The notes: generated from the sequence alone by a model not told the origin. Shown: positions 6,354 through 13,077, counted from the first letter of the stretch. The stretch is 13,254 nt of DNA from an uncultured Muribaculaceae bacterium (GCA_910587425.1 CAJUKU010000028.1:1-13254), one strand, 5' to 3'. Numbers and translations: made by a program.

Positions 6354-9300
6354 TCAATTGAGTCGTGAGTCAATCATCTGGAAAATTTCGGCTTCCTTGC
6401 CGGGGTAGTTGTTGCGGAGGGAGCGGAGGTACTCGTCAGCCTCGAAGTTGTCGCCCTGCGCGCGGAGAGCGTCGCTGAGCACTATAAAGGCGCGGGCGAG
6501 CCAGTAGGAGTGCGGCGGGTTGGCGTTTATGAGCGCATCGGCTGTGGAACGCGCACGGTCGTTGTCGCCGGCGGCAAGGTAAGCCTCGGCGAGCGATACG
6601 GCGGCACGCGAGCCGTAAAGTTCCGACGGATCGGAGGCGAGTTGGCTCCACTGCTCCATAGCCTCTGATGTGCGTCCGAGCGCGTTGAGTGCCACGGCGC
6701 GGGTGTAGCGCACCTCGGGAGCCTCGGTGAGCGTCGTTGCCGATGATGCGAGGAGCTGGTCGGCAGCCTCGAGAGCGGCGGCGTAGTCGGCGAGTTCGGC
6801 GGCGGTGCGCATCACCCCGAGGCGAGCCTGGCGGAGCGTCTGTGCGGAAGATGTGCGGAGCGCGAGGCGTCGGTAAGATGCGAGGGCTTCCTCACCTTTG
6901 CCCTGGGCATGCTCGGCATCAGCTTTGATGAGTAGCACGTCGGCAGCTGATTCCGAGTCGGGGTAGCGCTCGGTGAGCTGCGAGGCGAAATCGAGGGCGC
7001 GGGCATTGTCGCCGGCATCGGAGGCAGCGCGTGCGAGTAGATAGAGCGCCTGGGGTTCGTTGACACCGCGCGGGTAGTCGCGGAGGTATGCCTCAAGGCG
7101 TTCGGTGCGGTCGTTGTTGACATAGTCAGCCTCAGCCGAGCGGAATGCGAGGGCATCGAGCTCGGAGGGGTCGGTCTGGGGTGCGTCGGGGATAGAGCTG
7201 ATAAACGCCGTGTAGCGGTCGAGCTGTCCGGCATCGGCATAGATGCGCTTGAGGTCGTCGGCGGCGAGGCGCGCCTCCTCACTGGTGGGATATGTGGAGA
7301 TAACGTTCCTATAGGCGTTCTCGGCATCTGCGGCACGCCCTGAGCTACGGTAGGCGATAGCCAGCTGGAGCATACCCTTGCGGGCGTAGGGTGAGGAGGG
7401 GTAGTCGGCTATCAGCTTGTTGTAGGTGGCGATCGCGGAGCGTGAATCGTCGACGGCGGCATAACTCTCGGCTTTCTCAAGCATTGCCGCGGGGATGAGT
7501 CCGGATGAGGGGAACAGCTCCGCGAGGCGGTCGAGGCGTGCTATCTTTCCTTTGTGGTCGCGCTGCAGCCCCTGCATTATAGCCTGCTGATAGAGGGCGT
7601 AGTCGCCGGCATCGGGGTTGAGCTGATATGCGCGGTCGTAGAGGTCGGCGGCTCCGCTGAAGTCGCTGCGGTAGTAGTGGCAGTCGGCGGCGCGGCTGTA
7701 GGCGTCGGCGAGCATTCCGGGTGCGGTGGGGCGTGCGTCGATGACCTTGCGGAATTGCGTGAGGGCGGCATCGTAGTTGCCCTCGGCGAATTCGGCATAT
7801 CCGAGGTCGTAGCGGGCTATGACGGCGTTGGGGTCAGAGGCGGGCGTCTGCCGGAGGAACGAGTTGAACGCCTTGATAGCCTGATCGTAGCGTTCGAGTT
7901 CGTAGAGGGTGTTGCCTTGCCAGAGGAGCGACTGGCGCGCTATGCCTTTGTCGGATCCGGTGGATGCGGCACCCTGGAAGCGGCTGAGGGCGGCGGTGTA
8001 GCGTCCGGCGGCATAGTCGCGGGTGCCGAGCGCGAAGAGCGCGCGCTGCTTGGCGTCGAGAGCCTCGGCTGAGGGGCGGCGCATAGCCTCGATGGCGCGG
8101 AGAGCACCCTCGTAGTTATTGTCGGTGAGGTAGCCGGTGACGATATAATCCTGCACTTCGGGTGCATAGCGTGATTGCGGGTACTGGCTGAGGAAACTCT
8201 CGAAGAGCGCCACGGAGTTGCCGAACGGCACGCGTCCGCCTTGGCTCTTGGCTACGGCGTAGTTGTAGAGAGCGGTCTCCGCGACCTCGCGGTCGTAGTT
8301 CATGCGGTAAGCTTTCTCGAAAGCCATGAGCGCGGCGTCGGTATTGCCTTTCTCCACGTATGCCTGACCGAGGAACAGGTTGGCGCTCTGACCCATCGCG
8401 TCGGGCACTTCGGATGCGTGTCCGAGAGCGGAGATGGCGCGGTCGTACTCCCCGAGGCGGAATTCAGCGACACCGAGGATGTAGGATGCCGACGGCTTGG
8501 GGGCGGATGCGGTTGTGGCGAGGTATCGGCGGAGGTACGGTATGGCGCGGCTCTCGTCGCCGAGGTTGAACCAGGACTCTCCGGCGATGCGGTTAGCCTC
8601 GGGGGCGAACTGCGGCATAGCATCGGTCTTCAACGCCGCTTCGGCACGCTGTGCAGCCTCGCGGTAACGCCCCTGCATGAAGTCGATCTGGGCGATGTAG
8701 TAGAGCGCTGCCGGACCGAGCTCGGGATCAGATGTAGTGTCGGGGAGATAACGCATAGCCTCCGTGTAGTCGCCTTCGGCATAGGCGATATAGCCCATGT
8801 AGAAGCGTGCGGCGGTGCGGTATCTGCCGGGACGCGACGCGAGTGTGCCGAATCCTGCCTGGGCGGTAGATACCTGCGCGAGCATCAATGCTGAGTAGCT
8901 GCGGCGGTAGAGTGCGTCGTCGAACTCATCGCCGGTCAGTGTAGAGATGTCGAAAGCGGTGTAGGCGGCGTACGCCTCGGAATATTTGCCTCGGGTGAAA
9001 TAGTAGTCGCCGACCGATGCGTGAACCTGCGGGCGGAGGGTCGAGGAGGGGTAGGCGGCAAGAAACTCCTGAAGAAGCTGGAGGGCGTCGTCGCCACCGG
9101 GTGTATGCAGCGTTGCCACAGCGCGGAGATAGTCAGCCATCTCCTGTTGGGCAGGAGTGGGATTGAAGCGGCGCAGCATGGTGAGCTGGTCGAGGCACCC
9201 GGTATAGTTTCGGTCGGCGTACATCGCACGGGCGCGTGCGAGATAGCCGGGAGCTCCGGTGGCGTTTATGTCGGCGGGTGCCGACACCGGCGCGATCTGC

Positions 9301-9365
9301 GCCGATAGTGGCGCGGAGGCAGTCAGTATTGTGTAGAGAATCAGGTTTCGGAACTTCATATTCAT
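6354..9365 (-). CDS. Large exported tetratricopeptide-repeat protein
   Basis: A 1003-aa protein with a signal peptide ending near SAQ (residues 21-23) and no lipobox, followed by TPR-like helix pairs over nearly the whole length (about 40-995). Repeats carry the BamD/YbgF-type boundary YPxS: YPSS 105-108, YPQS 395-398, YPSS 655-658, YPTS 692-695, YPDS 801-804, and related FPSS 618-621 and YPGK 987-990. No catalytic domain is seen, so it is a protein-binding scaffold in the periplasm or at the outer membrane. It is first in the operon and 10 nt ahead of the beta-barrel gene, suggesting a functional pair in envelope assembly or transport. Translation may start at the first ATG (9365) or at Met3 (9359); both keep the signal peptide. 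A promoter-like -7 box lies about 65 nt upstream. I cannot name the family member. Confidence 0.88.
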   Translation of the reverse strand: MNMKFRNLILYTILTASAPLSAQIAPVSAPADINATGAPGYLARARAMYADRNYTGCLDQLTMLRRFNPTPAQQEMADYLRAVATLHTPGGDDALQLLQEFLAAYPSSTLRPQVHASVGDYYFTRGKYSEAYAAYTAFDISTLTGDEFDDALYRRSYSALMLAQVSTAQAGFGTLASRPGRYRTAARFYMGYIAYAEGDYTEAMRYLPDTTSDPELGPAALYYIAQIDFMQGRYREAAQRAEAALKTDAMPQFAPEANRIAGESWFNLGDESRAIPYLRRYLATTASAPKPSASYILGVAEFRLGEYDRAISALGHASEVPDAMGQSANLFLGQAYVEKGNTDAALMAFEKAYRMNYDREVAETALYNYAVAKSQGGRVPFGNSVALFESFLSQYPQSRYAPEVQDYIVTGYLTDNNYEGALRAIEAMRRPSAEALDAKQRALFALGTRDYAAGRYTAALSRFQGAASTGSDKGIARQSLLWQGNTLYELERYDQAIKAFNSFLRQTPASDPNAVIARYDLGYAEFAEGNYDAALTQFRKVIDARPTAPGMLADAYSRAADCHYYRSDFSGAADLYDRAYQLNPDAGDYALYQQAIMQGLQRDHKGKIARLDRLAELFPSSGLIPAAMLEKAESYAAVDDSRSAIATYNKLIADYPSSPYARKGMLQLAIAYRSSGRAADAENAYRNVISTYPTSEEARLAADDLKRIYADAGQLDRYTAFISSIPDAPQTDPSELDALAFRSAEADYVNNDRTERLEAYLRDYPRGVNEPQALYLLARAASDAGDNARALDFASQLTERYPDSESAADVLLIKADAEHAQGKGEEALASYRRLALRTSSAQTLRQARLGVMRTAAELADYAAALEAADQLLASSATTLTEAPEVRYTRAVALNALGRTSEAMEQWSQLASDPSELYGSRAAVSLAEAYLAAGDNDRARSTADALINANPPHSYWLARAFIVLSDALRAQGDNFEADEYLRSLRNNYPGKEAEIFQMIDSRLN

Positions 9366-9429
9366 GCTTATGCGTTATTATTCCCCATGACATCCGATAT
9401 GATTGGCGACGGCACAGGGTTTCACACTG

Positions 9430-9437
9430 CAAAAATA
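9430..9437 (-). promoter_or_regulatory. Candidate -7 promoter box of the TPR/glycan operon
   Basis: The minus strand reads TATTTTTG followed by CAGTGTGA, a full TAnnTTTG match. The expected start near 9423 leaves a leader of about 58 nt before the TPR gene. This is probably the main promoter of the six-gene minus-strand operon, as no other gap in it exceeds 19 nt. No convincing -33 TTTG is present. Confidence 0.55.
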
Positions 9438-9485
9438 CTAATTATAATCGTAAGTAAGCGTTTCAGCGGGGGTAATAACTGCCGC

Positions 9486-9581
9486 ATGGGTAAAATACTG
9501 AGTAAAAAAAGAACGGGCGGCGCCAGCCTCACGGTCAGCTCCGTCCGTCGTCGTAAGAAAAAACGATATTGTTCCAAATAG
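9486..9581 (+). CDS. Possible 31-aa highly basic peptide
   Basis: A 31-codon frame, MGKILSKKRTGG followed by a Ser/Val stretch and then RRRKKKRYCSK. It has 12 Lys/Arg and no acidic residue, the composition of small ribosome- or nucleic-acid-binding proteins. It does not fit the THX ribosomal peptide pattern (no RGKI...YGxxRP). No plus-strand TAnnTTTG box precedes it, and the upstream GGGGGT is about 17 nt away, so expression is uncertain. The frame stays open upstream to an ATG at 9387, but that would run over the operon promoter and is unlikely. It may be chance. Confidence 0.25.
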   Translation: MGKILSKKRTGGASLTVSSVRRRKKKRYCSK

Positions 9582-9589
9582 ATTACACC

Positions 9590-9670
9590 ATGTGGACTAT
9601 GATGTCCGCTGCCATGGATGCGGGGGCTGCCCGCTCCGCGGTGATGTCATTCAAAAAAACCGGTCAATAA
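9590..9670 (+). CDS. Possible 26-aa peptide following the basic one
   Basis: This frame starts 8 nt after the stop of the basic 31-aa frame and encodes MWTMMSAAMDAGAARSAVMS followed by FKKTGQ. It is Ala/Met-rich and could form one amphipathic helix. Only its close spacing to the previous frame and its own composition support it; no family is recognised. Confidence 0.13.
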   Translation: MWTMMSAAMDAGAARSAVMSFKKTGQ

Positions 9671-9774
9671 AGTCGGCTTACAAACGTAATATTATCCGAT
9701 ACAAAATTACTGCCGCCATACAATACACACCATACCCAAAAACATGTATTTTTCAAGAAATGCAGTGCACTATA

Positions 9775-10434
9775 TTACTCACTTATGATTATATGGAAGC
9801 CTGCGGGGGTGTGGCGGAAGCCTATAATGCCTGCCGAAGCGAGGCTCACGACGGTACGCTCGGCGGTGGCACGCGCCATGGGTAGAGTGGTAAGCAGAGT
9901 GTCGGCGGGCATGGCTCCTCCGGCATCGCGCAGCGCTGCGAGAAGCAGCGTCTCATTGTCGCCCATGAGCGACGCCGCGCGCTCCGGATCCGACTCATGG
10001 CGCCACGCACGCACCATCAACGGATGTGCGGCTATGTTCTCATCGGCTACGCGTATGTAGGCACGCAACCTGCCGTCAGCCTCGCGCACGCTCACCGGAC
10101 GCACCTCCGAGGGGAGAATCTCGGCGCGTATGACCACTGCCCCGCCCTCGGCTTTGAGGGCATCGATCGTGACCGTCTGCTCAGGCACACAGTACATCTG
10201 CGCCGCCTGCTCAATGACGTAGACATCCTCTTCGGAGCGCCCGCCGGCTATGCTGCCGTTGTCGCGCACACCCACAAGCAGACGTCCGCCCGAACGGTTG
10301 GCGAACGCCGAGAGCGTGCGTGCGATCTTGCGGGCATCGCTGATGGCGTACTTGAAGTCCTGACGCTCATGCTCCCCTTCTGCTATGGCGCGTGCAAGAA
10401 ATCCCTTGCCGCGCACGGCACGGATATCTTTCAC
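9775..10434 (-). CDS. AlbA_2/Schlafen-type putative DNA-binding protein with winged helix
   Basis: A 219-aa protein. Residues about 19-135 form an AlbA_2 (Schlafen AAA-like, 'ATP-binding protein') domain: EGEHERQDFKYAISDARKIA (19-38), LSAFANRSGGRLLVGVRDNG (41-60) and IAGGRSEEDVYVI (62-74), ending with a strand containing YIRVADENIAAH. The region from about 160 to 219 looks like a winged helix (NETLLLAALRDAGG, a recognition-helix-like ARATAERTVVSLASAGII and the wing GFRHTPAGFHI). Family members are linked to transcriptional control or RNA cleavage, but no activity is settled for this short form; I see no nuclease motif. The start overlaps the luxS stop by 4 nt (ATGA), so it is translated with luxS and mtnN and may sense or control the methyl cycle. 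That role is inference from position. Confidence 0.78.
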   Translation of the reverse strand: MKDIRAVRGKGFLARAIAEGEHERQDFKYAISDARKIARTLSAFANRSGGRLLVGVRDNGSIAGGRSEEDVYVIEQAAQMYCVPEQTVTIDALKAEGGAVVIRAEILPSEVRPVSVREADGRLRAYIRVADENIAAHPLMVRAWRHESDPERAASLMGDNETLLLAALRDAGGAMPADTLLTTLPMARATAERTVVSLASAGIIGFRHTPAGFHIIISE

Positions 10435-10913
10435 TGCGGGTAGTTGAGGTTTTCGTCGGTCGGCGAGGTCAGCACCTCGTCAAAATAGCGCCGCGCCGCG
10501 GCGCGTGCGGCTGCGAGATCCATGTAGGAATAGTTACCACAGTCGCGCGGTGTCGCTCCGGGGACATCCCCTTCCCATGACGCTATGAAGCTGAACGTCT
10601 CGCGCATCAGCGGGAGGATATCGGCTGAGTTGAGCTCGCCCGACAGCAGCAGGTAGTTGCCGGTGCAGCAACCCATCGGTCCCCAGTAGATGACACGGTC
10701 AGCCCACACGGGGTGATTGCGCAGGAACGTGGCGGCAAGGTGCTCGATGGTATGGAGTGCGGCACCGTCGATGGGTGGCATACGGTTAGGCTCGGTCATG
10801 CGGATGTCGAACGTGGTTATGACGTCGCCCGACGGTGTGGTGTCGCGGCGCGATACGAATATGCCGCGCTTGAGGCGGATATGGTCGATTGTGAAACTGG
10901 CTATCTTCTTCAT
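10431..10913 (-). CDS. luxS: S-ribosylhomocysteine lyase (AI-2 synthesis)
   Basis: LuxS, 160 aa, full length. It cleaves S-ribosylhomocysteine to homocysteine and DPD, the precursor of autoinducer-2, in the cytoplasm. Metal ligands are present in HTIEHLAA (H54, H58; general base E57) and in DCGNY (C125). The N-terminal FTIDHIRLKRGIFVSRRD and TTFDIRM are typical of the family. The catalytic cysteine lies in GPMGCCTGNY (78-87): C82 aligns with the reactive Cys, while residue 83 is a second Cys where relatives usually have Arg or Gln. Codon 83 is TGC, one base from the Arg codon CGC. The gene begins 6 nt after mtnN, whose product supplies its substrate, and overlaps the AlbA_2 gene by 4 nt, so the three form one transcription unit driven from upstream of mtnN. 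Confidence 0.96.
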   Translation of the reverse strand: MKKIASFTIDHIRLKRGIFVSRRDTTPSGDVITTFDIRMTEPNRMPPIDGAALHTIEHLAATFLRNHPVWADRVIYWGPMGCCTGNYLLLSGELNSADILPLMRETFSFIASWEGDVPGATPRDCGNYSYMDLAAARAAARRYFDEVLTSPTDENLNYPQ

Positions 10914-10919
10914 CGCAAA

Positions 10920-11603
10920 TCAATTTATGGAACCTGCCTTAAGCGCCTCGGAGAGTATGGCGAATGTCTGGCGCGGAGCCTGTTCCCAGAAATCGGTGTA
11001 CTGGGAATAATTGTCGTCATGGCGTCCGGGGGTGTCGCTGAGCACGCGCAGGCTCAGGAACGGAATGCCCTTCTTATAGCAGGTGTGGGCTATAGCCGCG
11101 CTTTCCATGTCGACAGCCATTGCGTCGGGGAAATTCGAGAGAATGTGCTCCACCTGTGCGGCACTGTCGATGAAGCGGTCGCCGGAACAGATGAGACCGC
11201 GATGCACTCCCGGAGCATCGAACGCCGCCAGACGCAACAGGGCGGGATCGGCGGGGAAACGGCGCGGACAATCGGGCACCTGTCCCTCTTCGGAACCTGG
11301 ACACCAGACGTCATGGTAAGCCACCTCGCTGCCGACAATCACGTCGAGCACTCCGGCGGCACCTGTACCACCCGCAACACCGGTGTTTATAACCACATCC
11401 GGGGCATATACCGATATCAGAGCCGCAGCACCGAGCGCGGCATTGACTTTGCCTATGCCACACTGCATAGCCACGACATCGTTGGCGCCGATGCGTCCGG
11501 TGTGGAATTCGAGTCCGTCACGCATCTCCGTGTGGCGTTCCTCCATCAGGGGGAGCAGCAGGTCGAGCTCCTTGCCCATAGCCACTATTATTCCTATCTT
11601 CAT
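10920..11603 (-). CDS. mtnN: 5'-methylthioadenosine/S-adenosylhomocysteine nucleosidase
   Basis: Pfs/MtnN, 227 aa, the usual length. It removes adenine from S-adenosylhomocysteine and methylthioadenosine; the S-ribosylhomocysteine formed is the LuxS substrate. Family motifs: MKIGIIVAMGKELDLL (1-16, with catalytic E12), QCGIGKVNAALGAA (47-60), VINTGVAGG (71-79), FIDSA, VDMESAAIAH (164-173, E167 binding ribose) and RVLSD (186-190, catalytic D190). The frame is open to 11753, but the 50 extra residues are AT-rich, Cys/Phe/Tyr-rich and lie over the promoter, so the start at 11603 is right. It is first in an mtnN-luxS-AlbA_2 operon with a -7 box about 45 nt upstream. Confidence 0.95.
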   Translation of the reverse strand: MKIGIIVAMGKELDLLLPLMEERHTEMRDGLEFHTGRIGANDVVAMQCGIGKVNAALGAAALISVYAPDVVINTGVAGGTGAAGVLDVIVGSEVAYHDVWCPGSEEGQVPDCPRRFPADPALLRLAAFDAPGVHRGLICSGDRFIDSAAQVEHILSNFPDAMAVDMESAAIAHTCYKKGIPFLSLRVLSDTPGRHDDNYSQYTDFWEQAPRQTFAILSEALKAGSIN

Positions 11604-11618
11604 CTTAGATTCTGTTGC

Positions 11619-11650
11619 TTTTACACTGCAAATGATATCACAGTGCAAAA
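11619..11650. promoter_or_regulatory. Inverted repeat over the mtnN transcription start region
   Basis: The arms TTTTACACTG (11619-11628) and CAGTGCAAAA (11641-11650) pair at 9 of 10 positions. The 12-nt spacer contains the 8-bp palindrome TGATATCA (11633-11640). Read on the minus strand the site also shows a near direct repeat, TTTGCACTG and TTTGCAGTG. The right arm overlaps the mtnN -7 box and the spacer covers the expected start, a repressor-like position. The regulator is unknown. Confidence 0.4.
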
Positions 11651-11653
11651 GTA
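11646..11653 (-). promoter_or_regulatory. Candidate -7 promoter box of mtnN-luxS operon
   Basis: The minus strand reads TACTTTTG followed by CACTGTGA, matching TAnnTTTG. Transcription would start near 11640, leaving a leader of about 36 nt before the mtnN ATG. A -33 element at proper spacing is not evident. Confidence 0.55.
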
Positions 11654-11699
11654 CATAATTTTTGGCGTAGTTCGGGAAAATGCAAAAGATAGCCGGAAT

Positions 11700-11710
11700 G
11701 GTGTAACACC
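11700..11710. promoter_or_regulatory. Small palindrome upstream of the permease promoter
   Basis: GGTGT-A-ACACC has perfect 5-bp arms around a single base. It ends 18 nt before the permease -7 box, so it sits about where the -33 element and a regulator would bind. A metal-responsive regulator is a reasonable guess, but short palindromes are common by chance. Confidence 0.25.
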
Positions 11711-11728
11711 GAAAGGCGCGGCAGGATG

Positions 11729-11736
11729 TAATTTTG
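11729..11736 (+). promoter_or_regulatory. Candidate -7 promoter box of the Cu/Zn permease
   Basis: TAATTTTG followed by CAGTAGG, a full TAnnTTTG match. The start would be near 11742, giving a leader of about 28 nt rich in A. It is divergent from the mtnN promoter, with about 75 nt between the two -7 boxes. Confidence 0.55.
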
Positions 11737-11769
11737 CAGTAGGAAAAATACAACTTTAAACTGAACGAT

Positions 11770-13020
11770 ATGCTACACTTTCTGAATTCGCTCTGGGCGA
11801 TAATATGCGAGATGGCACCCTATATACTGCTCGGTTTTCTCTTCGCGGGCGTGCTGCACGAGTTCGTGCGTCCACAGACCATGAGCCGCCACCTCGCGGG
11901 ACGCGGCTGGCGCCCGGTCGTCAAGGCGGCACTGCTCGGCATCCCTCTGCCGCTCTGCTCCTGCGGCGTACTGCCGACGGCTGTATCGCTGCGTCGCCGC
12001 GGAGCTTCGCGCGCCGCCTCGACATCATTCCTGATAGCGACTCCGCAGACCGGCGTCGACTCCATAGCCGCGACATATTCACTGCTCGGACTTCCGTTTG
12101 CGATAATGCGCCCCATAGCCGCCCTTGCGGGTGCCGTTGGGGGTGGACTTGCCGTCGACAAATGGGGTGAACGTGAGCGCACTGATGCCATGACCGACGC
12201 CGACGATGCGTTCGACCATGATGAGCCGACGCAAGGCTCGCTCTTGCGCCGCATCCTCGCAGCCGTGCGCTACGGACTGGTGGATATGGTGGCATCCGTG
12301 GGACGCTGGCTGCTGATCGGTCTGCTTGTGGCGGCTCTGATCACGGTATTTGTGCCCGACAGCCTGTTTGTGAGCCTCAACCGCTATCCTCTGCTCGCCA
12401 TGCTTGCCGTGGTAGCAGTAGCAGTGCCAATGTATGTATGCGCTACTGGTTCCATACCGATCGCACTGTCGCTGATGCTCAAGGGTCTTAGCCCCGGCAT
12501 CGCTTTCGTGCTGCTCATGGCAGGTCCGGCGGCAAACTTCGCATCAGTGATGATACTCTCCCGCACACAGGGTGCACGCGCCACCGCCATATATGTGGCA
12601 TCGGTCGTAGTCACCGCGATAGGGTTCGGGCTGCTGATCGACCTCCTGCTCCCCTCCTCCTGGTTCGCCCTCCCGCAGGGGATCTCGGCTGTGAGCACCG
12701 ACGCATGCCACTACACCGCCGGATGGTTCCCGACGGCATGCAGCATACTGCTCGGCGCGCTGCTGCTCTACACCACTTTCTTCTACAAACGCAACAATTC
12801 ACATAATCATACAATCATGGAAACAAACGAATCACGCACTTATCAGATCAAGGGCATGGCTTGCGCACATTGCCGCGCCACCGTCGAAAAAGCACTCTCA
12901 GCACTCGAAGGTGCCAAGACCGTGGAAGTAGATCTCAGCAAAGGCACTGCAACGGTGACCGGCAATGTAGCTCCCGAAGCGGTAGAGAACGCCGTGCGGC
13001 TCGCAGGATTCGAGATCTGA
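11770..13020 (+). CDS. SO_0444-family Cu/Zn efflux permease with C-terminal HMA domain
   Basis: Inner-membrane protein of 416 aa, predicted to export copper and/or zinc. The YraQ/DUF318-type permease part (1-340) comes as two halves. The first has APYILLGFLFAGVLHEFV, then GIPLPLCSCGVLPTA (57-71; C63, C65) and SFLIATPQTGVDS (86-98). A charged, Asp/His-rich cytoplasmic loop follows (132-160). The second half has VAVPMYVCATGSIPIAL (217-233; C224) and LLMAGPAANFASV (248-260). After the last helix a linker RNNSHNHT (341-348) leads to a complete HMA fold, YQIKGMACAHCRATVEKAL (358-376; metal-binding C365 and C368), ending ENAVRLAGFEI. This resembles the SO_0444 family, where membrane Cys motifs and an HMA domain occur together. 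Expression alone upstream of a hairpin suggests a single-gene unit. Metal specificity is not decided by the sequence; arsenic export (ArsP) is less likely given the HMA domain. Confidence 0.85.
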   Translation: MLHFLNSLWAIICEMAPYILLGFLFAGVLHEFVRPQTMSRHLAGRGWRPVVKAALLGIPLPLCSCGVLPTAVSLRRRGASRAASTSFLIATPQTGVDSIAATYSLLGLPFAIMRPIAALAGAVGGGLAVDKWGERERTDAMTDADDAFDHDEPTQGSLLRRILAAVRYGLVDMVASVGRWLLIGLLVAALITVFVPDSLFVSLNRYPLLAMLAVVAVAVPMYVCATGSIPIALSLMLKGLSPGIAFVLLMAGPAANFASVMILSRTQGARATAIYVASVVVTAIGFGLLIDLLLPSSWFALPQGISAVSTDACHYTAGWFPTACSILLGALLLYTTFFYKRNNSHNHTIMETNESRTYQIKGMACAHCRATVEKALSALEGAKTVEVDLSKGTATVTGNVAPEAVENAVRLAGFEI

Positions 13021-13032
13021 GAACCTAACGCC

Positions 13033-13077
13033 AAGCCGATACGGCAGATAGGGCAAATAAGGCGAATATAGCGAAGG
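13033..13077. repeat. Degenerate 9-nt tandem repeat after the permease gene
   Basis: Four consecutive 9-nt units, AAGCCGATA, CGGCAGATA, GGGCAAATA and AGGCGAATA, followed by a decayed fifth, TAGCGAAGG. The shared core is GC, two variable purine-rich bases, then ATA. It begins 12 nt after the permease stop and runs into the following hairpin. Confidence 0.6.

Larger units (their letters stand above)
9366..9774. other. 409-nt spacer between AlbA_2 gene and TPR operon
   Basis: The spacer is clearly richer in A and T than the genes around it, mainly in 9640-9774. It holds the TPR promoter at 9430-9437, two further minus-strand -7-like boxes (TACGTTTG at 9681-9688 and TAATTTTG at 9702-9709), a small GC hairpin (GCGGG and CCCGC, about 9618-9632), and the two short plus-strand frames listed separately. 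The extra boxes could start a longer operon leader or a small RNA, but TAnnTTTG arises easily in AT-rich DNA. I see no strong terminator with a T-run for the AlbA_2 transcript. Confidence 0.4.

Noticed and set aside
6344..6373. Upstream ATG of the beta-barrel gene
   Set aside because: It would put 10 polar residues before the signal peptide and overlap the TPR gene; the ATG at 6343 gives a normal signal peptide.
7554..8894. Plus-strand frames of 172 and 239 codons opposite the TPR gene
   Set aside because: Val/Gly/Glu-rich low-complexity products created by the biased codons of the TPR repeats; no start signals.
6354..9365. TPR gene repeats as a DNA repeat array or CRISPR
   Set aside because: Similarity is at the protein helix-pair level only; DNA units are not identical and there are no regular spacers.
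9486..9581. Ribosomal protein THX
   Set aside because: The size and basic character fit, but the conserved RGKI...YGxxRPR pattern is absent.
9592..9885. 97-codon Cys-rich frame on the plus strand
   Set aside because: It needs a GTG start, runs across AT-rich spacer and into antisense of the AlbA_2 gene, and shows no regular zinc-finger spacing.
11604..11753. N-terminal extension of mtnN by 50 codons
   Set aside because: The extension is AT-rich, covers the promoter and inverted repeat, and MtnN proteins begin at the MKIGIIVAMG strand.
10713..11759. 348-codon open frame on the plus strand
   Set aside because: It is antisense to luxS and mtnN, whose active-site motifs are complete, and it crosses the mtnN promoter region. 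It is a GC-rich shadow frame.
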